From Pandoraea horticolens (GTDB lineage Bacteria; Pseudomonadota; Gammaproteobacteria; Burkholderiales; Burkholderiaceae): 64,000 nt of DNA. Made by a program: the position numbers and the translations under genes. The stretch is taken from NCBI RefSeq assembly GCF_902459555.1, contig NZ_CABPSM010000003.1:310001-374000 (forward strand). Direction: 5' to 3'. The notes beneath the pieces were generated by a model that saw only the letters and a program-made list of their open reading frames with translations, ran no database searches and was not told where the DNA came from. This document shows, piece by piece, positions 8,242 to 17,327 of the stretch; the stretch's first letter is position 1; each line of letters begins with the position of its first letter.

Positions 8242-9020
8242 CAATGAGGCTGTGTGGTGGTTTCGTTGTCGCTTCGCAAGAAGGATTCGATCGCGGCGAC
8301 CAGTGCGAGAGGCGTCTCATTCATCGGATAGTGACCGGCGTTGCCGAGGACTTCGACGCTGGCGTGCACATAGCGTCGCAAGTACGTCTGCGTCATGAGT
8401 GCGGCGTTGAACGTCGGGTCGTTTTCACCAACCAGCACCTTGACCGGCAGCGTGCTTTGAAGCGCATCGCTGAAGTCCGTGTCGGCCCAGGCGCGGAAAT
8501 AGGCCGCGAAGGCCAGCGCGGAAGAATGCGCCGCCGAGTATTGCGCCTTCCATGCAATCCATGACGGCGGCAGGCGAAAGCCTGTGCTGCGCGCAATGAT
8601 CGTCTTGCGCTGGCTCAGCGATGTTGCCGCGCCTTCGAACAGCGCGCGCCGGGTGGCGTCGAACGGTACGCCGCCGCAGGGCACCGGGGCGACGGGCACG
8701 AGCTTGCGTATGCGGTGAGGGGCGAGGGCCGCGACCTTCTCGATGGCCATGCCGCCCATCGAATGGCCGATCAGGCTGAAGGTGGACAGACCGAGGGCAT
8801 CGGCCAGATCGATGGTGTCCTGCGCGATCTCGGCGATCGTATAGGCGCCGGGGGTGTCGCGCATGCCGCCGTAACCACGGTAGTCCATAAAGAGGTAACT
8901 GAACTCGTCATGCGACAACCACGGCTCGCACACATGAAAGGAACGAGCGTCGCCGAACCAGCCGTGCAGCACGATGACAGCGTGCGGGCCGTGACCGGCG
9001 CGGTGATAAGTATTGGGCAT
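8241..9020 (-). CDS. Alpha/beta hydrolase
   Basis: A 259-residue alpha/beta hydrolase. The oxyanion-hole region is VLHGWFGD, the nucleophile elbow is GHSMGG, the acid is probably in VGENDPTF, and the catalytic histidine is in GNAGHYPMN. The start MPNTYHR is preferred because CGGAGT precedes it; an upstream in-frame start would add 36 residues of poor quality. No signal peptide is seen, so it is probably cytoplasmic. It diverges from the AraC-type gene 127 bp away, which may control it. Substrate unknown. Confidence 0.88.
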   Translation of the reverse strand: MPNTYHRAGHGPHAVIVLHGWFGDARSFHVCEPWLSHDEFSYLFMDYRGYGGMRDTPGAYTIAEIAQDTIDLADALGLSTFSLIGHSMGGMAIEKVAALAPHRIRKLVPVAPVPCGGVPFDATRRALFEGAATSLSQRKTIIARSTGFRLPPSWIAWKAQYSAAHSSALAFAAYFRAWADTDFSDALQSTLPVKVLVGENDPTFNAALMTQTYLRRYVHASVEVLGNAGHYPMNETPLALVAAIESFLRSDNETTTQPH

Positions 9021-9147
9021 TTCGACTCCGGGGGCAGGCGTTGAGACATCCGGCGCACGCGATGGCGGCCGGATAACGACGCCAATCGTAGTGACACCGT
9101 GGGGTGCCCGCTGCCGATGCCGGGTCATTGTCTGTAGAATTCAGGCC

Positions 9148-9927
9148 ATGCGAAATACGCTGATCGATCCCTACGAACATCTGCCGCGAAGCGTGGTGGT
9201 CACGGCCAACGACTACCCGGCGGGACTTACATTTCCTGAGCATGCCCACGCGCGCGGGCAATTTGCGTTCGCGTCGCGAGGCATGATTACGATGTCGACG
9301 CCGCAGGGGCGGTGGTTCGTGCCGCCGCAACGCGCTTGCTGGGTGCCCGCCGGCGTCTCGCACGCCATGACGATGAGCGGTCCCGTGACCATGCTCAATA
9401 CCTTCGTGACGCCGCATGCCTCGGGGGCCGCCGGTTTGCCGGATCGCTGCTGCGTATATGGGGTCTCGCCATTGCTCAGGCAGTTGCTGGAAGACGCCGT
9501 TGATCTGCCGCCGATGTATGACGAAGACGCGCGCGACGGCAAACTCATGGCGCTGCTGATTGCCGAGATGGCCGCGATGCCGCGTCTGTCGTTACATGCG
9601 CCGCTGCCTGACGATGCGCAGCTCGCAAGCGTTTGCCGGGCGGTATTCGTTGCGCCCTCGATGGCGACAGGTCTCGACGAGGCGGCGGCCATGGCATCGA
9701 TGAGCCGTCGCACATTCACGCGCCGGTTTCGTGAGCAGACGGGCGTGAGTTTTGCCGAATGGCGTCAACAGGTCTGTCTGCTGGCCGCGATTGCGCGGCT
9801 GAACGACGGGCAGCCCGTGACGCGTGTCGCGCTCGATCTGGGGTATGGCAGTCCGAGCGCGTTCACGGCGGCGTTTCGCCATGTGCTGGGCGCGGCGCCC
9901 AGCCGGTATCTCGCGGGGTCGGATTGA
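9148..9927 (+). CDS. AraC family transcriptional regulator
   Basis: A 259-residue regulator with an N-terminal cupin-like sensor (PEHAHARGQF and PPQRACWVPAGVSHAM, typical of AraC_N cupin regulators) and a C-terminal double helix-turn-helix (MASMSRRTFTRRFREQTG and VTRVALDLGYGSPSAFTAAFR). The start MRNTLIDPYEH gives a normal family length; extending to 9013 would run over the promoter of the divergent hydrolase. It is probably autoregulated and may control that hydrolase; neither ligand nor target is shown by the sequence. Confidence 0.9.
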   Translation: MRNTLIDPYEHLPRSVVVTANDYPAGLTFPEHAHARGQFAFASRGMITMSTPQGRWFVPPQRACWVPAGVSHAMTMSGPVTMLNTFVTPHASGAAGLPDRCCVYGVSPLLRQLLEDAVDLPPMYDEDARDGKLMALLIAEMAAMPRLSLHAPLPDDAQLASVCRAVFVAPSMATGLDEAAAMASMSRRTFTRRFREQTGVSFAEWRQQVCLLAAIARLNDGQPVTRVALDLGYGSPSAFTAAFRHVLGAAPSRYLAGSD

Positions 9928-9945
9928 GCGTTGGCGATCTGCCAG

Positions 9946-9990
9946 ACCCATCGGGATGTCCCGGATGAGTGCGTCCCGATGGGTTTGTTT
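9946..9990 (+). terminator. Intrinsic terminator after the AraC gene
   Basis: Inverted repeat ACCCATCGGGA/TCCCGATGGGT (9946-9956 with 9974-9984) is followed by a T-rich tract. It lies between the convergent araC-type and alaC genes and could serve both. Confidence 0.7.
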
Positions 9991-10015
9991 GTGCCGTCGC
10001 GTGTGAGGTCTCGGG

Positions 10016-11233
10016 TTAAGGAACCGTAGGCTGCACCAGTCCGTCTTCACGGAACATGTGTTTGATGCCGCGTACCGCCTGACGAATGCGCGACTCGTTC
10101 TCGATCAACGCGAAGCGCACGTATTCGTCTCCGTACTCTCCGAAGCCGATACCTGGCGAAACCGAGACCTTGGCCTGCGCAAGCAGCTTCTTGGCGAATT
10201 CGAGCGAGCCGAGCGCGCGGTACGGTTCCGGAATGCGCGCCCAGATGTACATCGACGCGCGCGGCAGATCGACCGCCCAGCCGGCTTCCGTCAATCCTTT
10301 GTAGAGCACATCGCGGCGGCGCTGATACTGGGCGCGAATCTCTTCGACGCACTGCTGATCGCCCTCAAGTGCGGCGATGGCCGCGACCTGCAAGGGGGTG
10401 AACGTGCCGTAGTCGTGATAGCTCTTGATGCGGGCGAGGGCGGCGACCAGATCGGCATTGCCGACCATGAAGCCGATGCGCCAGCCGGCCATGTTGTAGC
10501 TCTTCGAGAGCGTGAAAAATTCGACGGCCACGTCCTTCGCGCCAGGCACCTGCATGATAGAGGGCGCCTTGTAGCCGTCGTAGACGATATCGGCGTAGGC
10601 CAGATCGTGCACCACGAGAATGTCGTGTTTGCGCGCCAGGTCGACCACGCGTTCGAAGAATTCGAGTTCGACGCACTGTGCCGTGGGGTTCGACGGGAAG
10701 CCGAGAATCACCATCTTCGGCTTCGGATGGCTCTCGCGAATGCCGCGCTCGAGTTCGGTGAAGAAGTCGATGCCGGGTGTCATCGGCACGGAGCGGATGT
10801 TCGCGCCCGCGATGACCGCGCCGTAGATGTGGATTGGATACGACGGATTCGGCACGAGCACCGTGTCGCCCTGATCCAGCGTGGCGAGCATCAGGTGCGC
10901 GAGACCTTCCTTCGAGCCGATGGTAACGATGGCTTCGCGCTCGGGATCGAGGTCCACGTCATAGCGATCCTTGTACCAGCGCGTGATCGCGCGGCGCAGA
11001 CGCGGAATACCGCGCGAGGTTGAGTAACCGTGCGTGTCGGGGCGTTGTGCGACTTCGACGAGCTTGCTGACGATATGCGGCGGCGTCGCGCCATCGGGAT
11101 TGCCCATCGACAGATCGATGATGTCCTCGCCACGGCGTCGCGCCGCTATCTTCAGCTCGGCGGTGATGTTGAAAACGTAGGGGGGAAGGCGATTGATGCG
11201 CGTAAAGCTGCGCGAGCTCTGGGAGCTGGACAT
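10016..11233 (-). CDS. alaC: Alanine transaminase (fold-type I aminotransferase)
   Basis: PLP enzyme of 405 residues matching the AlaC glutamate-pyruvate aminotransferase group. Features are the N-terminal [35 protein letters not shown], the PLP lysine in [15 protein letters not shown] near residue 243, and the carboxylate-binding arginine in [11 protein letters not shown]. The chosen ATG has AGGA upstream and gives the usual AlaC length. It makes alanine from pyruvate in the cytoplasm. It stands alone as a single-gene unit, convergent with the AraC gene and divergent from the SMR gene. Confidence 0.92.
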   Translation of the reverse strand: MSSSQSSRSFTRINRLPPYVFNITAELKIAARRRGEDIIDLSMGNPDGATPPHIVSKLVEVAQRPDTHGYSTSRGIPRLRRAITRWYKDRYDVDLDPEREAIVTIGSKEGLAHLMLATLDQGDTVLVPNPSYPIHIYGAVIAGANIRSVPMTPGIDFFTELERGIRESHPKPKMVILGFPSNPTAQCVELEFFERVVDLARKHDILVVHDLAYADIVYDGYKAPSIMQVPGAKDVAVEFFTLSKSYNMAGWRIGFMVGNADLVAALARIKSYHDYGTFTPLQVAAIAALEGDQQCVEEIRAQYQRRRDVLYKGLTEAGWAVDLPRASMYIWARIPEPYRALGSLEFAKKLLAQAKVSVSPGIGFGEYGDEYVRFALIENESRIRQAVRGIKHMFREDGLVQPTVP

Positions 11234-11411
11234 GGCAATCCTGGAACGTAAGCGCCCGGAACCGTCCGAGCGACGCCGGTGTGCTGGCCACACCGTGACG
11301 GCGACTTTAGCGCGGCGCACCCCCTTAGGCAAGCGTTTTTTTGCGCGACGCGGCGCGGAATCCGTCGGTTATGATGGGCGCCTCTTGAGTTTGGGCATAC
11401 GAGGAGTTTCG

Positions 11412-11741
11412 ATGGCGTATCTGTACCTGCTGGTGGCGATCGTGGCGGAGGTGATTGCGACGTCGGCGCTCAAGGCATCGGAGGGATTCACGCGCGTCGG
11501 GCCGGTGGCGCTGGTCGTCGTGGGTTACGGCGTGGCGTTCTACATGCTCTCGCTCACGCTGCGCACGATCCCCGTGGGCATCGCCTACGCGATGTGGTCG
11601 GGGCTGGGCATCGTGCTCATTTCGATAGCGTCGCGCGTGCTCTTCGGGCAGAAGCTCGATGCGCCCGCCATGGTCGGCATGGCGCTCATCGTCGCGGGTG
11701 TTCTGGTGATGAATCTCTGGTCGAAATCGTCCGCACATTGA
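11412..11741 (+). CDS. Small multidrug resistance (SMR) efflux protein, EmrE-like
   Basis: A 109-residue four-helix membrane protein. The essential membrane glutamate is Glu13 in [12 protein letters not shown], and the [15 protein letters not shown] stretch is diagnostic of EmrE-like cation exporters rather than SugE. As a dimer it exchanges protons for lipophilic cations across the inner membrane. AGGAG precedes the ATG. The gene converges on rocD with only 12 bp between stops. Confidence 0.93.
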   Translation: MAYLYLLVAIVAEVIATSALKASEGFTRVGPVALVVVGYGVAFYMLSLTLRTIPVGIAYAMWSGLGIVLISIASRVLFGQKLDAPAMVGMALIVAGVLVMNLWSKSSAH

Positions 11742-11753
11742 CGGGCGTTGCCG

Positions 11754-12959
11754 TTACACGTCCGTCTCGGCTTCGGCCAGCACGGCCTTGAGCGCAGAGA
11801 TGCAGGTGTCGATCTCGGCACGTTCGATGACGAGCGGCGGTGCGAGACGCAACACCGTCGCACGCGTTTCCTTCGCCAGCACGCGACGGCGCAGCATGCG
11901 CAGGGAGAGGTCGTGCGCGCCGGCGCGTGCCGGATCGATTTCGATGCCGGCCCAGAGGCCGCGTCCTCGCACTTCGCGAATGAGGGGCGAGTGTATCGCG
12001 TGCAGTCGCGAGAGCAGGTATTCGCCCATTTCGGCACTTCTTCCCGGCAGGTCTTCGTCGGCCATGACGTCGAGCGCTTCCAGCGCGACGGTGGCGGCCA
12101 GCGCGTTGCCGCCGAAGGTCGAGCCGTGGCTGCCGGGCTCGAGCAGGTCGATGATGTCGCGTCGTGCGACGAAGGCGGACACGGGCAGCAGGCCGCCGCC
12201 GAGGGCTTTGCCCAGCATGACGCCGTCGGGCACGATGTTCTCGTGTTGATAGGCGAACCAGCGGCCGGTACGCCCGAGTCCCGATTGGATTTCGTCGAGC
12301 AGCATGAGCACGTTTTGTTCCGTGCAGAGCTGACGCAGGGCGCGCAGGAAACCGTCGGGCGGCAGCACGATGCCGCTTTCGCCCTGAATCGTCTCGAAGA
12401 GTACGGCGCAGGTGTTGGGCGTGATGGCGGCGCGCACCGCCTCGATATCTCCGAAGGGAACGCGGACGAATCCCGGGGCGAAGGGGCCGAAGTCGGCGCG
12501 ATAGGCGGGTTCGGAGGAGAAGCCGACGAGGGTGGTGGTGCGTCCGTGGAAATTGCCGTCGGCGACGATGATTTCCGCCTGATCTGCGGGGATGCGTTTG
12601 ACGCTGTAGCCCCAGCGACGGGCGACCTTGATCGCCGTTTCGACGGCTTCCGCACCGGTGTTCATGGGCAGTGCGCCACCGAGTGTGGTGAGGTCGCACA
12701 GACGTTCGAGAAGGGCGCCAAGCCGGTCGGTGTAAAAGGCACGGGAGACGACGGCGAGGCGTTGTGCCTGAGCGGTGAGCGCGGCGACCAGGCGCGGATG
12801 CGCGTGGCCGTGGCTGACGGCGGAGTAGGCGCTCATCATGTCGAGATAGCGATTGCCCTCGACATCCCAGACCCAGACGCCTTTGGCGTGCGAAAGCACC
12901 ACAGGCAGCGGTGCGTAGTTATGGGCGCCAAAGCGTTGTTCGCGTTCGATTTCGTTCAT
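11754..12959 (-). CDS. rocD: Ornithine--oxo-acid transaminase
   Basis: PLP-dependent class III aminotransferase, 401 residues, converting ornithine to glutamate semialdehyde. Family features are GAHNYAPLPVVL, YSAVSHGHAHP, the MNTGAEAVETAIK block, the PLP aspartate in LLDEIQSGLGRTG, the lysine in MLGKALGGG near residue 250, and GSTFGGN. The ATG at 12959 follows GGAGGAG; a GTG five codons upstream is possible but overlaps that ribosome-binding site. It works in arginine/ornithine catabolism. Confidence 0.93.
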   Translation of the reverse strand: MNEIEREQRFGAHNYAPLPVVLSHAKGVWVWDVEGNRYLDMMSAYSAVSHGHAHPRLVAALTAQAQRLAVVSRAFYTDRLGALLERLCDLTTLGGALPMNTGAEAVETAIKVARRWGYSVKRIPADQAEIIVADGNFHGRTTTLVGFSSEPAYRADFGPFAPGFVRVPFGDIEAVRAAITPNTCAVLFETIQGESGIVLPPDGFLRALRQLCTEQNVLMLLDEIQSGLGRTGRWFAYQHENIVPDGVMLGKALGGGLLPVSAFVARRDIIDLLEPGSHGSTFGGNALAATVALEALDVMADEDLPGRSAEMGEYLLSRLHAIHSPLIREVRGRGLWAGIEIDPARAGAHDLSLRMLRRRVLAKETRATVLRLAPPLVIERAEIDTCISALKAVLAEAETDV

Positions 12960-13183
12960 GACGCGCTCCTCCACGCAAGTAGTCTAGATGCGAACGGGAT
13001 GGAGCGCAAAGGGGGCATATCCTGAAGTGACCCCAATGAAATTGGCATGCGCGTGCGCTATAATTGCGGATTACTCGGATGTGATGCGCGAATGGCTGCG
13101 CAGGCAATTGCGATTCAAGCGCTTCATCACCTTCATCACATCGAGACCCGCCGGCAGCGACGCTCGGTCGCCGCCATCACGCA

Positions 13184-13260
13184 CTGCCCATAGCTCAGTT
13201 GGATAGAGCATCGGCCTTCTAAGCCGACGGTCGGGGGTTCGAATCCCTCTGGGCAGGCCA
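13184..13260 (+). tRNA. tRNA-Arg(TCT)
   Basis: A 77-nt cloverleaf: acceptor CTGCCCA/TGGGCAG, D-arm GCTCAGTTGGATAGAGC, anticodon stem TCGGC/GCCGA with loop CTTCTAA (anticodon TCT at 13218-13220), T-arm GGGGGTTCGAATCCCTC and encoded GCCA end. A TATAAT box lies at 13059-13064, far upstream. The 3' half (from 13214) is the core of the left attachment site of the integrated element, which restores the tRNA on integration. Confidence 0.97.
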
Positions 13261-13268
13261 GTAAAATC
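13214..13268 (+). repeat. attL, 55-bp attachment repeat within tRNA-Arg
   Basis: These 55 bases, from the anticodon arm through the tRNA 3' end and eight bases beyond, are repeated exactly at 32851-32905. The flanks differ on both sides at once. This is the footprint of tyrosine-recombinase integration into a tRNA 3' end. Confidence 0.95.
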
Positions 13269-13310
13269 CAAGGGCCTACGGTTGCCCGGTTCCATCGAGT
13301 CGCGTGTTCA

Positions 13311-13326
13311 TCACACTTTCATCACA
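13311..13326 (+). repeat. Candidate integrase arm-type site, left
   Basis: TCACACTTTCATCACA, just inside attL and before the first recombinase gene, matches TCACACTCCCATCACA at 32751-32766 just inside attR (14 of 16). Short repeats inside both ends are where tyrosine integrases bind their arm sites. This is inference from position. Confidence 0.45.
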
Positions 13327-13336
13327 GTGAGGACAC

Positions 13337-14344
13337 ATGGCGACTATCCGGAAGCTTGGCGCGAAGTGGCAATGCCAAGTGCGCAAGAAGGGGCACCCGC
13401 CTCGTACTCAGTCCTTCAGTACCCGGGCAGATGCCGCCCAATGGGGGCGTGAGCTTGAAGCGCAAATTGATCGCGGACAGTTCCTCCCTCCGCCTGTGCA
13501 CGGCGAGATTCTGGCGGCGTTGCTTGACCGCTACTGTGCTGAGGTATCCCCGACGAAGCGGAGCGGCAAGAGTGACCTCGGTCGGGCTAGGACGATCAAG
13601 CAGACCCTCGGCGCATACAGTCTTCCCGCGCTATCCCCGGCTGTGTTGGCTGAGTATCGGAACATGCGTCTGCGTGCAGTCGGTCCGCAGACCGTGATCC
13701 ATGAACTGAACCTCATAAGTCGTGCTTTGCGGCACGCCGTATCGGAATGGGGTGTCGCGTTGGCTGCGGGAATCCCAACGGCGCTGGTCAGGAAGCCGCA
13801 GAAACCTCCCGGCCGAACTCGTAGGGTGACGGAGACCGAAATGGCGGCAATCGGCCGTGCATCGCATTCTGCGGTGCTTGGGCTTGTCATCCGGTTTGCG
13901 GTCGAGACGGCAATGCGGCGCGGCGAAATCGCGGGGTTGTGCTGGGAGCATGTTGATCTACAGCGACGCACCGCGCACCTCCCGCGCACCAAGACGGATG
14001 TACCTCGCACCGTTCCTCTCTCGTCTGGAGCTATTGCTGTGCTGAAGGGAATCGGTCCGCGTGAGGCTGGCCTTGTGTTCGGGCTTGCTGCTGATTCGAT
14101 TACGCAGGCATTCGACCGTTCGTCGGCCCGTGCTCGAAATCTGTATGTGGGCGAGGGCGGAGCGAGTCCGGGATACCTGACGGACATTCGCTTCCATGAT
14201 TTACGGCACGAGGCGACGAGTCGTCTGTTCGAGCGGGGTCTTGCGATGATGGAGGTCGCAGCAATAACAGGCCATAAGACTCTCTCCATGTTGCAGCGGT
14301 ACACACACTTGCGAGCGGAGGACTTGGCTAAGAAGCTGGGGTAG
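13337..14344 (+). CDS. Tyrosine recombinase/integrase 1
   Basis: A 335-residue site-specific recombinase of the phage integrase family. The catalytic set is visible: Arg in ETAMRRGEIAGL, HxxR in FHDLRHEATSR, His in TGHKTLSMLQRYTHL and the nucleophile Tyr322. The N-terminal part (QCQVRKKGHPPRTQSF) looks like an integrase arm-binding domain. The start has AGGACAC before the ATG and lies 68 bp from attL, so this copy is best placed to be the element's own integrase. It is followed by two related genes in the same orientation, and all three end in nearly the same AKKLG tail. Confidence 0.93.
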   Translation: MATIRKLGAKWQCQVRKKGHPPRTQSFSTRADAAQWGRELEAQIDRGQFLPPPVHGEILAALLDRYCAEVSPTKRSGKSDLGRARTIKQTLGAYSLPALSPAVLAEYRNMRLRAVGPQTVIHELNLISRALRHAVSEWGVALAAGIPTALVRKPQKPPGRTRRVTETEMAAIGRASHSAVLGLVIRFAVETAMRRGEIAGLCWEHVDLQRRTAHLPRTKTDVPRTVPLSSGAIAVLKGIGPREAGLVFGLAADSITQAFDRSSARARNLYVGEGGASPGYLTDIRFHDLRHEATSRLFERGLAMMEVAAITGHKTLSMLQRYTHLRAEDLAKKLG

Positions 14345-14569
14345 CGCCAGTTCTCGTCTGAGAATATTGACACACTTGCGTGCGGATTATGTCTCGGTAT
14401 TCTGATCGGACAATCGTCACGTGACGGGTGGCGTAATCTCATATCGACAGCCGTATCGCTCAGGGCTTTGAAGTCCCACGCGGAACTTGGTCGTTTTCAC
14501 GCCGACCATGCAGAAGTGTGACACGGCAATGTCTCTCTATCGCTTCTATGCGAGGGAGGGCGTTGCCCT

Positions 14570-15568
14570 ATGGCGACCATCAGACGACGTGTCAGTCCCG
14601 CCGGGAAGATTAGCTGGACTGCGATGATTCGACGCAAAGGCTTCCCGGCACTATCGAAAACATTCCCCTCTAAAACGCTGGCGAAGCACTGGGTAACGGT
14701 GACGGAAGCTTCGATGATTGCCGGTACATTCATCGACCCACGCCCGGCGCAGGCTGCGATTCTGCGTGACCTATTCATCAGGTATCGAGACGAAGTTACC
14801 CCGAGTAAGCGTGGCCGTGCGGCAGAGACAGTCCGCATCAACTGGTTCATTCAACAGCCCATTGCTCAGTACAGCTTGGGGAACCTGAAGCCACCCGTGA
14901 TTGCAGCTTGGCGTGATGCACGACTTCGCACGGTCACAGGGAGCACTGTGAATCGCGACATGAATCTGTTGGGACATGTGCTGGAGGTCGCCCGTAAGGA
15001 ATGGGGTCTGCACATTCCCCTGAACCCCGTACACGATGTACGTCGCCCGCAGCACAACCCTGCCCGTGATCGCCGGTTAATGCCGGGAGAGGAGGCGCGA
15101 CTTTTGGCCGCGTGCCGGTCGGGGATTGGTGACTTCCTGTTTCCTGCTGTTGTGCTCGCCCTTGAAACCGGTATGCGGCGGGGTGAAATCATCGCTTTGG
15201 ACTGGAGGAAGATTGACACGGAGCGGTGCATAGCCCGCTTGGAAATGACAAAGAACGGGGAGAGGCGGGACGTACCTCTGTCCAGCCGTGCCGGCGAAGC
15301 ACTGAAGTCGGTAAAGACTCCGCACGACGGGCCGGTATTCAAAGGCTGGACGGCCAACGCATTCCGCCTTGCGTACATACGAGCCGTCGCCCGTGCCGGG
15401 ATTGCCGATCTCACGCTCCACGACTTGCGACACGAAGCTATCAGTCGCATGTTTGAGAAGGGGCTGTCCATGATGGAGGTAGCTGCCATCGCAGGTCACA
15501 AAACACTCGCGATGCTGAAGCGGTATACGCATCTCCGCGCCGAAGATCTGGCAAAGAAGCTGGGCTAA
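14570..15568 (+). CDS. Tyrosine recombinase/integrase 2
   Basis: A 332-residue paralogue of the preceding recombinase. Catalytic residues are intact: Arg in ETGMRRGEIIAL, LHDLRHEAISR, AGHKTLAMLKRYTHL and Tyr319. The N-terminus (RRRVSPAGKISWTAMI) differs from copy 1, suggesting a different arm-site or partner. GGGAGG lies upstream of the ATG. A 225-bp non-coding gap separates it from copy 1, while copy 3 follows 14 bp downstream, so copies 2 and 3 are probably co-transcribed. Confidence 0.92.
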   Translation: MATIRRRVSPAGKISWTAMIRRKGFPALSKTFPSKTLAKHWVTVTEASMIAGTFIDPRPAQAAILRDLFIRYRDEVTPSKRGRAAETVRINWFIQQPIAQYSLGNLKPPVIAAWRDARLRTVTGSTVNRDMNLLGHVLEVARKEWGLHIPLNPVHDVRRPQHNPARDRRLMPGEEARLLAACRSGIGDFLFPAVVLALETGMRRGEIIALDWRKIDTERCIARLEMTKNGERRDVPLSSRAGEALKSVKTPHDGPVFKGWTANAFRLAYIRAVARAGIADLTLHDLRHEAISRMFEKGLSMMEVAAIAGHKTLAMLKRYTHLRAEDLAKKLG

Positions 15569-15582
15569 CCGGGGGACTACAG

Positions 15583-16611
15583 ATGGCAAGCATTGTTGAA
15601 ATCAAACGAGGCTTCGGCGTGCGTTGGAAAGGGGTGGTTCGACGTGCAGGCGTGCCAACGCAAGTCGCATATTTCGACGTAAGGGATGATGCGGAGGAGT
15701 GGGTGCGTGTAGTTGATAACGACGCCCGCGAGCGGCAGAACGAGATCAAGCGACAGCAAGCACTGGACGCATTGCGCGAACGCAGTCGTAATGAGCATCG
15801 CACGTTCGGCGACGTACTTCATCGCTATTTGATAGAAATCGTGCCGCATAAACGTGGGGCCGATGTAGAAGCCACTCGTATCAAAGCGTTCTTGAAAACT
15901 CCGATCAGTAAGATATTGGTCGAAAGCCTGACGCAAGCGCACTTCGCGGCGTGGCGGGATGCCCGGTTGCGTTCGGTTGGCGGTTCGACAGTCAACAGGG
16001 ACTTAACGATTCTCTCCCATGTAATTCGGGTTGCTCGCGCCGAGTGGGATGTGCAACTTTCCCGGAACCCATTGCACAACTTCCGCAAACCGAAATCGAA
16101 TCCGCCCCGAGAACGCAGGCTCTCACCGGACGAAGAAGTTGCCCTACTCAATGCCTGTGCTGAAACGCGTAACCGGCACGTCGTCCCGGTCATTGTCCTT
16201 GCCTTGGAAACAGCGATGCGGATGGGGGAAATCGTGCATCTCGATTGGTCTCGCATAGATCTGGAGAGGCAATCGGCCTATCTAAGCGAGACTAAAACAG
16301 GAGTGCCTCGTGGCGTTCCGCTATCCACGCGGGCAGTTGAAATATTGGTACGTCTCGGGGTCAGAAATCGCGGACGGGTTTTCCGAGGGCTAACGGAGAA
16401 TGCATTAAGACACGCGTATGCACGTGCGGTTGAACGGGCAGGCATTAAGAACCTGACGTTCCATGATCTCCGACATGAAGCAACCAGTCGTATCGTGGAA
16501 AAAGGGCTAACCATGCTGGAGGTTGCAACGATCACCGGGCACAAAGATCTACGCATGTTGCAGCGGTATACCCACCTGCGCACGCAAGACTTAGCCAAGA
16601 AACTGGGGTAA
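15583..16611 (+). CDS. Tyrosine recombinase/integrase 3
   Basis: A 342-residue third paralogue. It keeps the Arg in ETAMRMGEIVHL, FHDLRHEATSR, TGHKDLRMLQRYTHL and the nucleophile Tyr329. GGGGGAC precedes the ATG 14 bp after the stop of copy 2. Together the three form a same-strand recombinase array resembling recombinase-in-trio layouts, but the three copies are much more alike than the distinct subfamilies in known RIT elements. All three look catalytically competent. Confidence 0.92.
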   Translation: MASIVEIKRGFGVRWKGVVRRAGVPTQVAYFDVRDDAEEWVRVVDNDARERQNEIKRQQALDALRERSRNEHRTFGDVLHRYLIEIVPHKRGADVEATRIKAFLKTPISKILVESLTQAHFAAWRDARLRSVGGSTVNRDLTILSHVIRVARAEWDVQLSRNPLHNFRKPKSNPPRERRLSPDEEVALLNACAETRNRHVVPVIVLALETAMRMGEIVHLDWSRIDLERQSAYLSETKTGVPRGVPLSTRAVEILVRLGVRNRGRVFRGLTENALRHAYARAVERAGIKNLTFHDLRHEATSRIVEKGLTMLEVATITGHKDLRMLQRYTHLRTQDLAKKLG

Positions 16612-16678
16612 CCGACAAGCACAGGATTCGTTCACGGTGAAACTACTTCCAGCAACGAGACGAGCGGACAATAAGCGC

Positions 16679-16933
16679 ATGAAACACATGCAGGTTGTTG
16701 TCATGCAACGCGGCCCTCAGATGCTCTACGCTTATGGTGGGTTCGTTGCGGCTTTCGTCCCCGGACGGGGGTACATGATGCGGGATGATTGGCTGTCGCC
16801 CAGCGTGAAACGCCGGGTGCTGGAGTGGGCACATCCCGAAGCGCCGGAGGTGATTAACGCTAGGGCAATTATGGACGCGGTGAATCCGCCTAGCTGTTAC
16901 GAATGGCCTAAGCGGCAGAATGAGGAGGAGTGA
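16679..16933 (+). CDS. Small hypothetical protein
   Basis: An 84-residue protein of unknown function starting MKHMQVVVMQRGPQ. The sequence GGFVAAFVPGRGYMMRDDWLSPSVKRRVLEWAHPE looks like a compact soluble domain. A GTG at 16637 would add 14 residues; I prefer the ATG, although its ribosome-binding site is weak. It follows the third recombinase on the same strand by 67 bp and may belong to the same transcript, as small accessory genes often do next to integrases. Confidence 0.5.
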   Translation: MKHMQVVVMQRGPQMLYAYGGFVAAFVPGRGYMMRDDWLSPSVKRRVLEWAHPEAPEVINARAIMDAVNPPSCYEWPKRQNEEE

Positions 16934-17008
16934 TCACCGGCCATCGGAGTGCAAGCCCCGATGGCCCACTCGCTTAGGCGCGATGATCGTATTGTGTGGC
17001 CGGACCTA

Positions 17009-17239
17009 CTACGACCAGTGCATGGCCTTTAGGAACATGAGCCCGATTGCCCCGCCAGCGGCAAACAGCCCCACGCCGACAACCAGCATCCGCCAGTCAC
17101 CGATAGCATCCCATCGGCTGTATGCATTCTCGGACTCGCGGGCATCCAGCAAACGCGCCTGTTCATCGACTAGGCGCATCGTCACCGCCCGGATCTTCAT
17201 GATGTCGGCATGTACGGGATCAGGTTCGTCAGAAGTCAT
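17009..17239 (-). CDS. Small single-pass membrane protein, phage-like
   Basis: A 76-residue protein. The N-terminal half is charged and probably helical (ADIMKIRAVTMRLVDEQARLLDARESENA). The C-terminal third is one membrane helix (MLVVGVGLFAAGGAIGLMFL). This layout resembles small phage membrane proteins such as holin-like or spanin-like products, but there is no specific match and the function is unknown. No clear ribosome-binding site is seen. Confidence 0.5.
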   Translation of the reverse strand: MTSDEPDPVHADIMKIRAVTMRLVDEQARLLDARESENAYSRWDAIGDWRMLVVGVGLFAAGGAIGLMFLKAMHWS

Positions 17240-17327
17240 GGCTTAGCATGGGGCGATGGGATGAATTGGTTCATTGTACGTCGCGGGAACAGCAAGGGCG
17301 GTTCTCACCGCCCCCGAGCTTTGTCAA

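Noticed and set aside
13337-16611. Calling the three recombinases a classical recombinase-in-trio (RIT) transposon
   Set aside because: RIT elements have three distinct subfamilies and terminal inverted repeats; here the three are close paralogues inside an att-bounded island.
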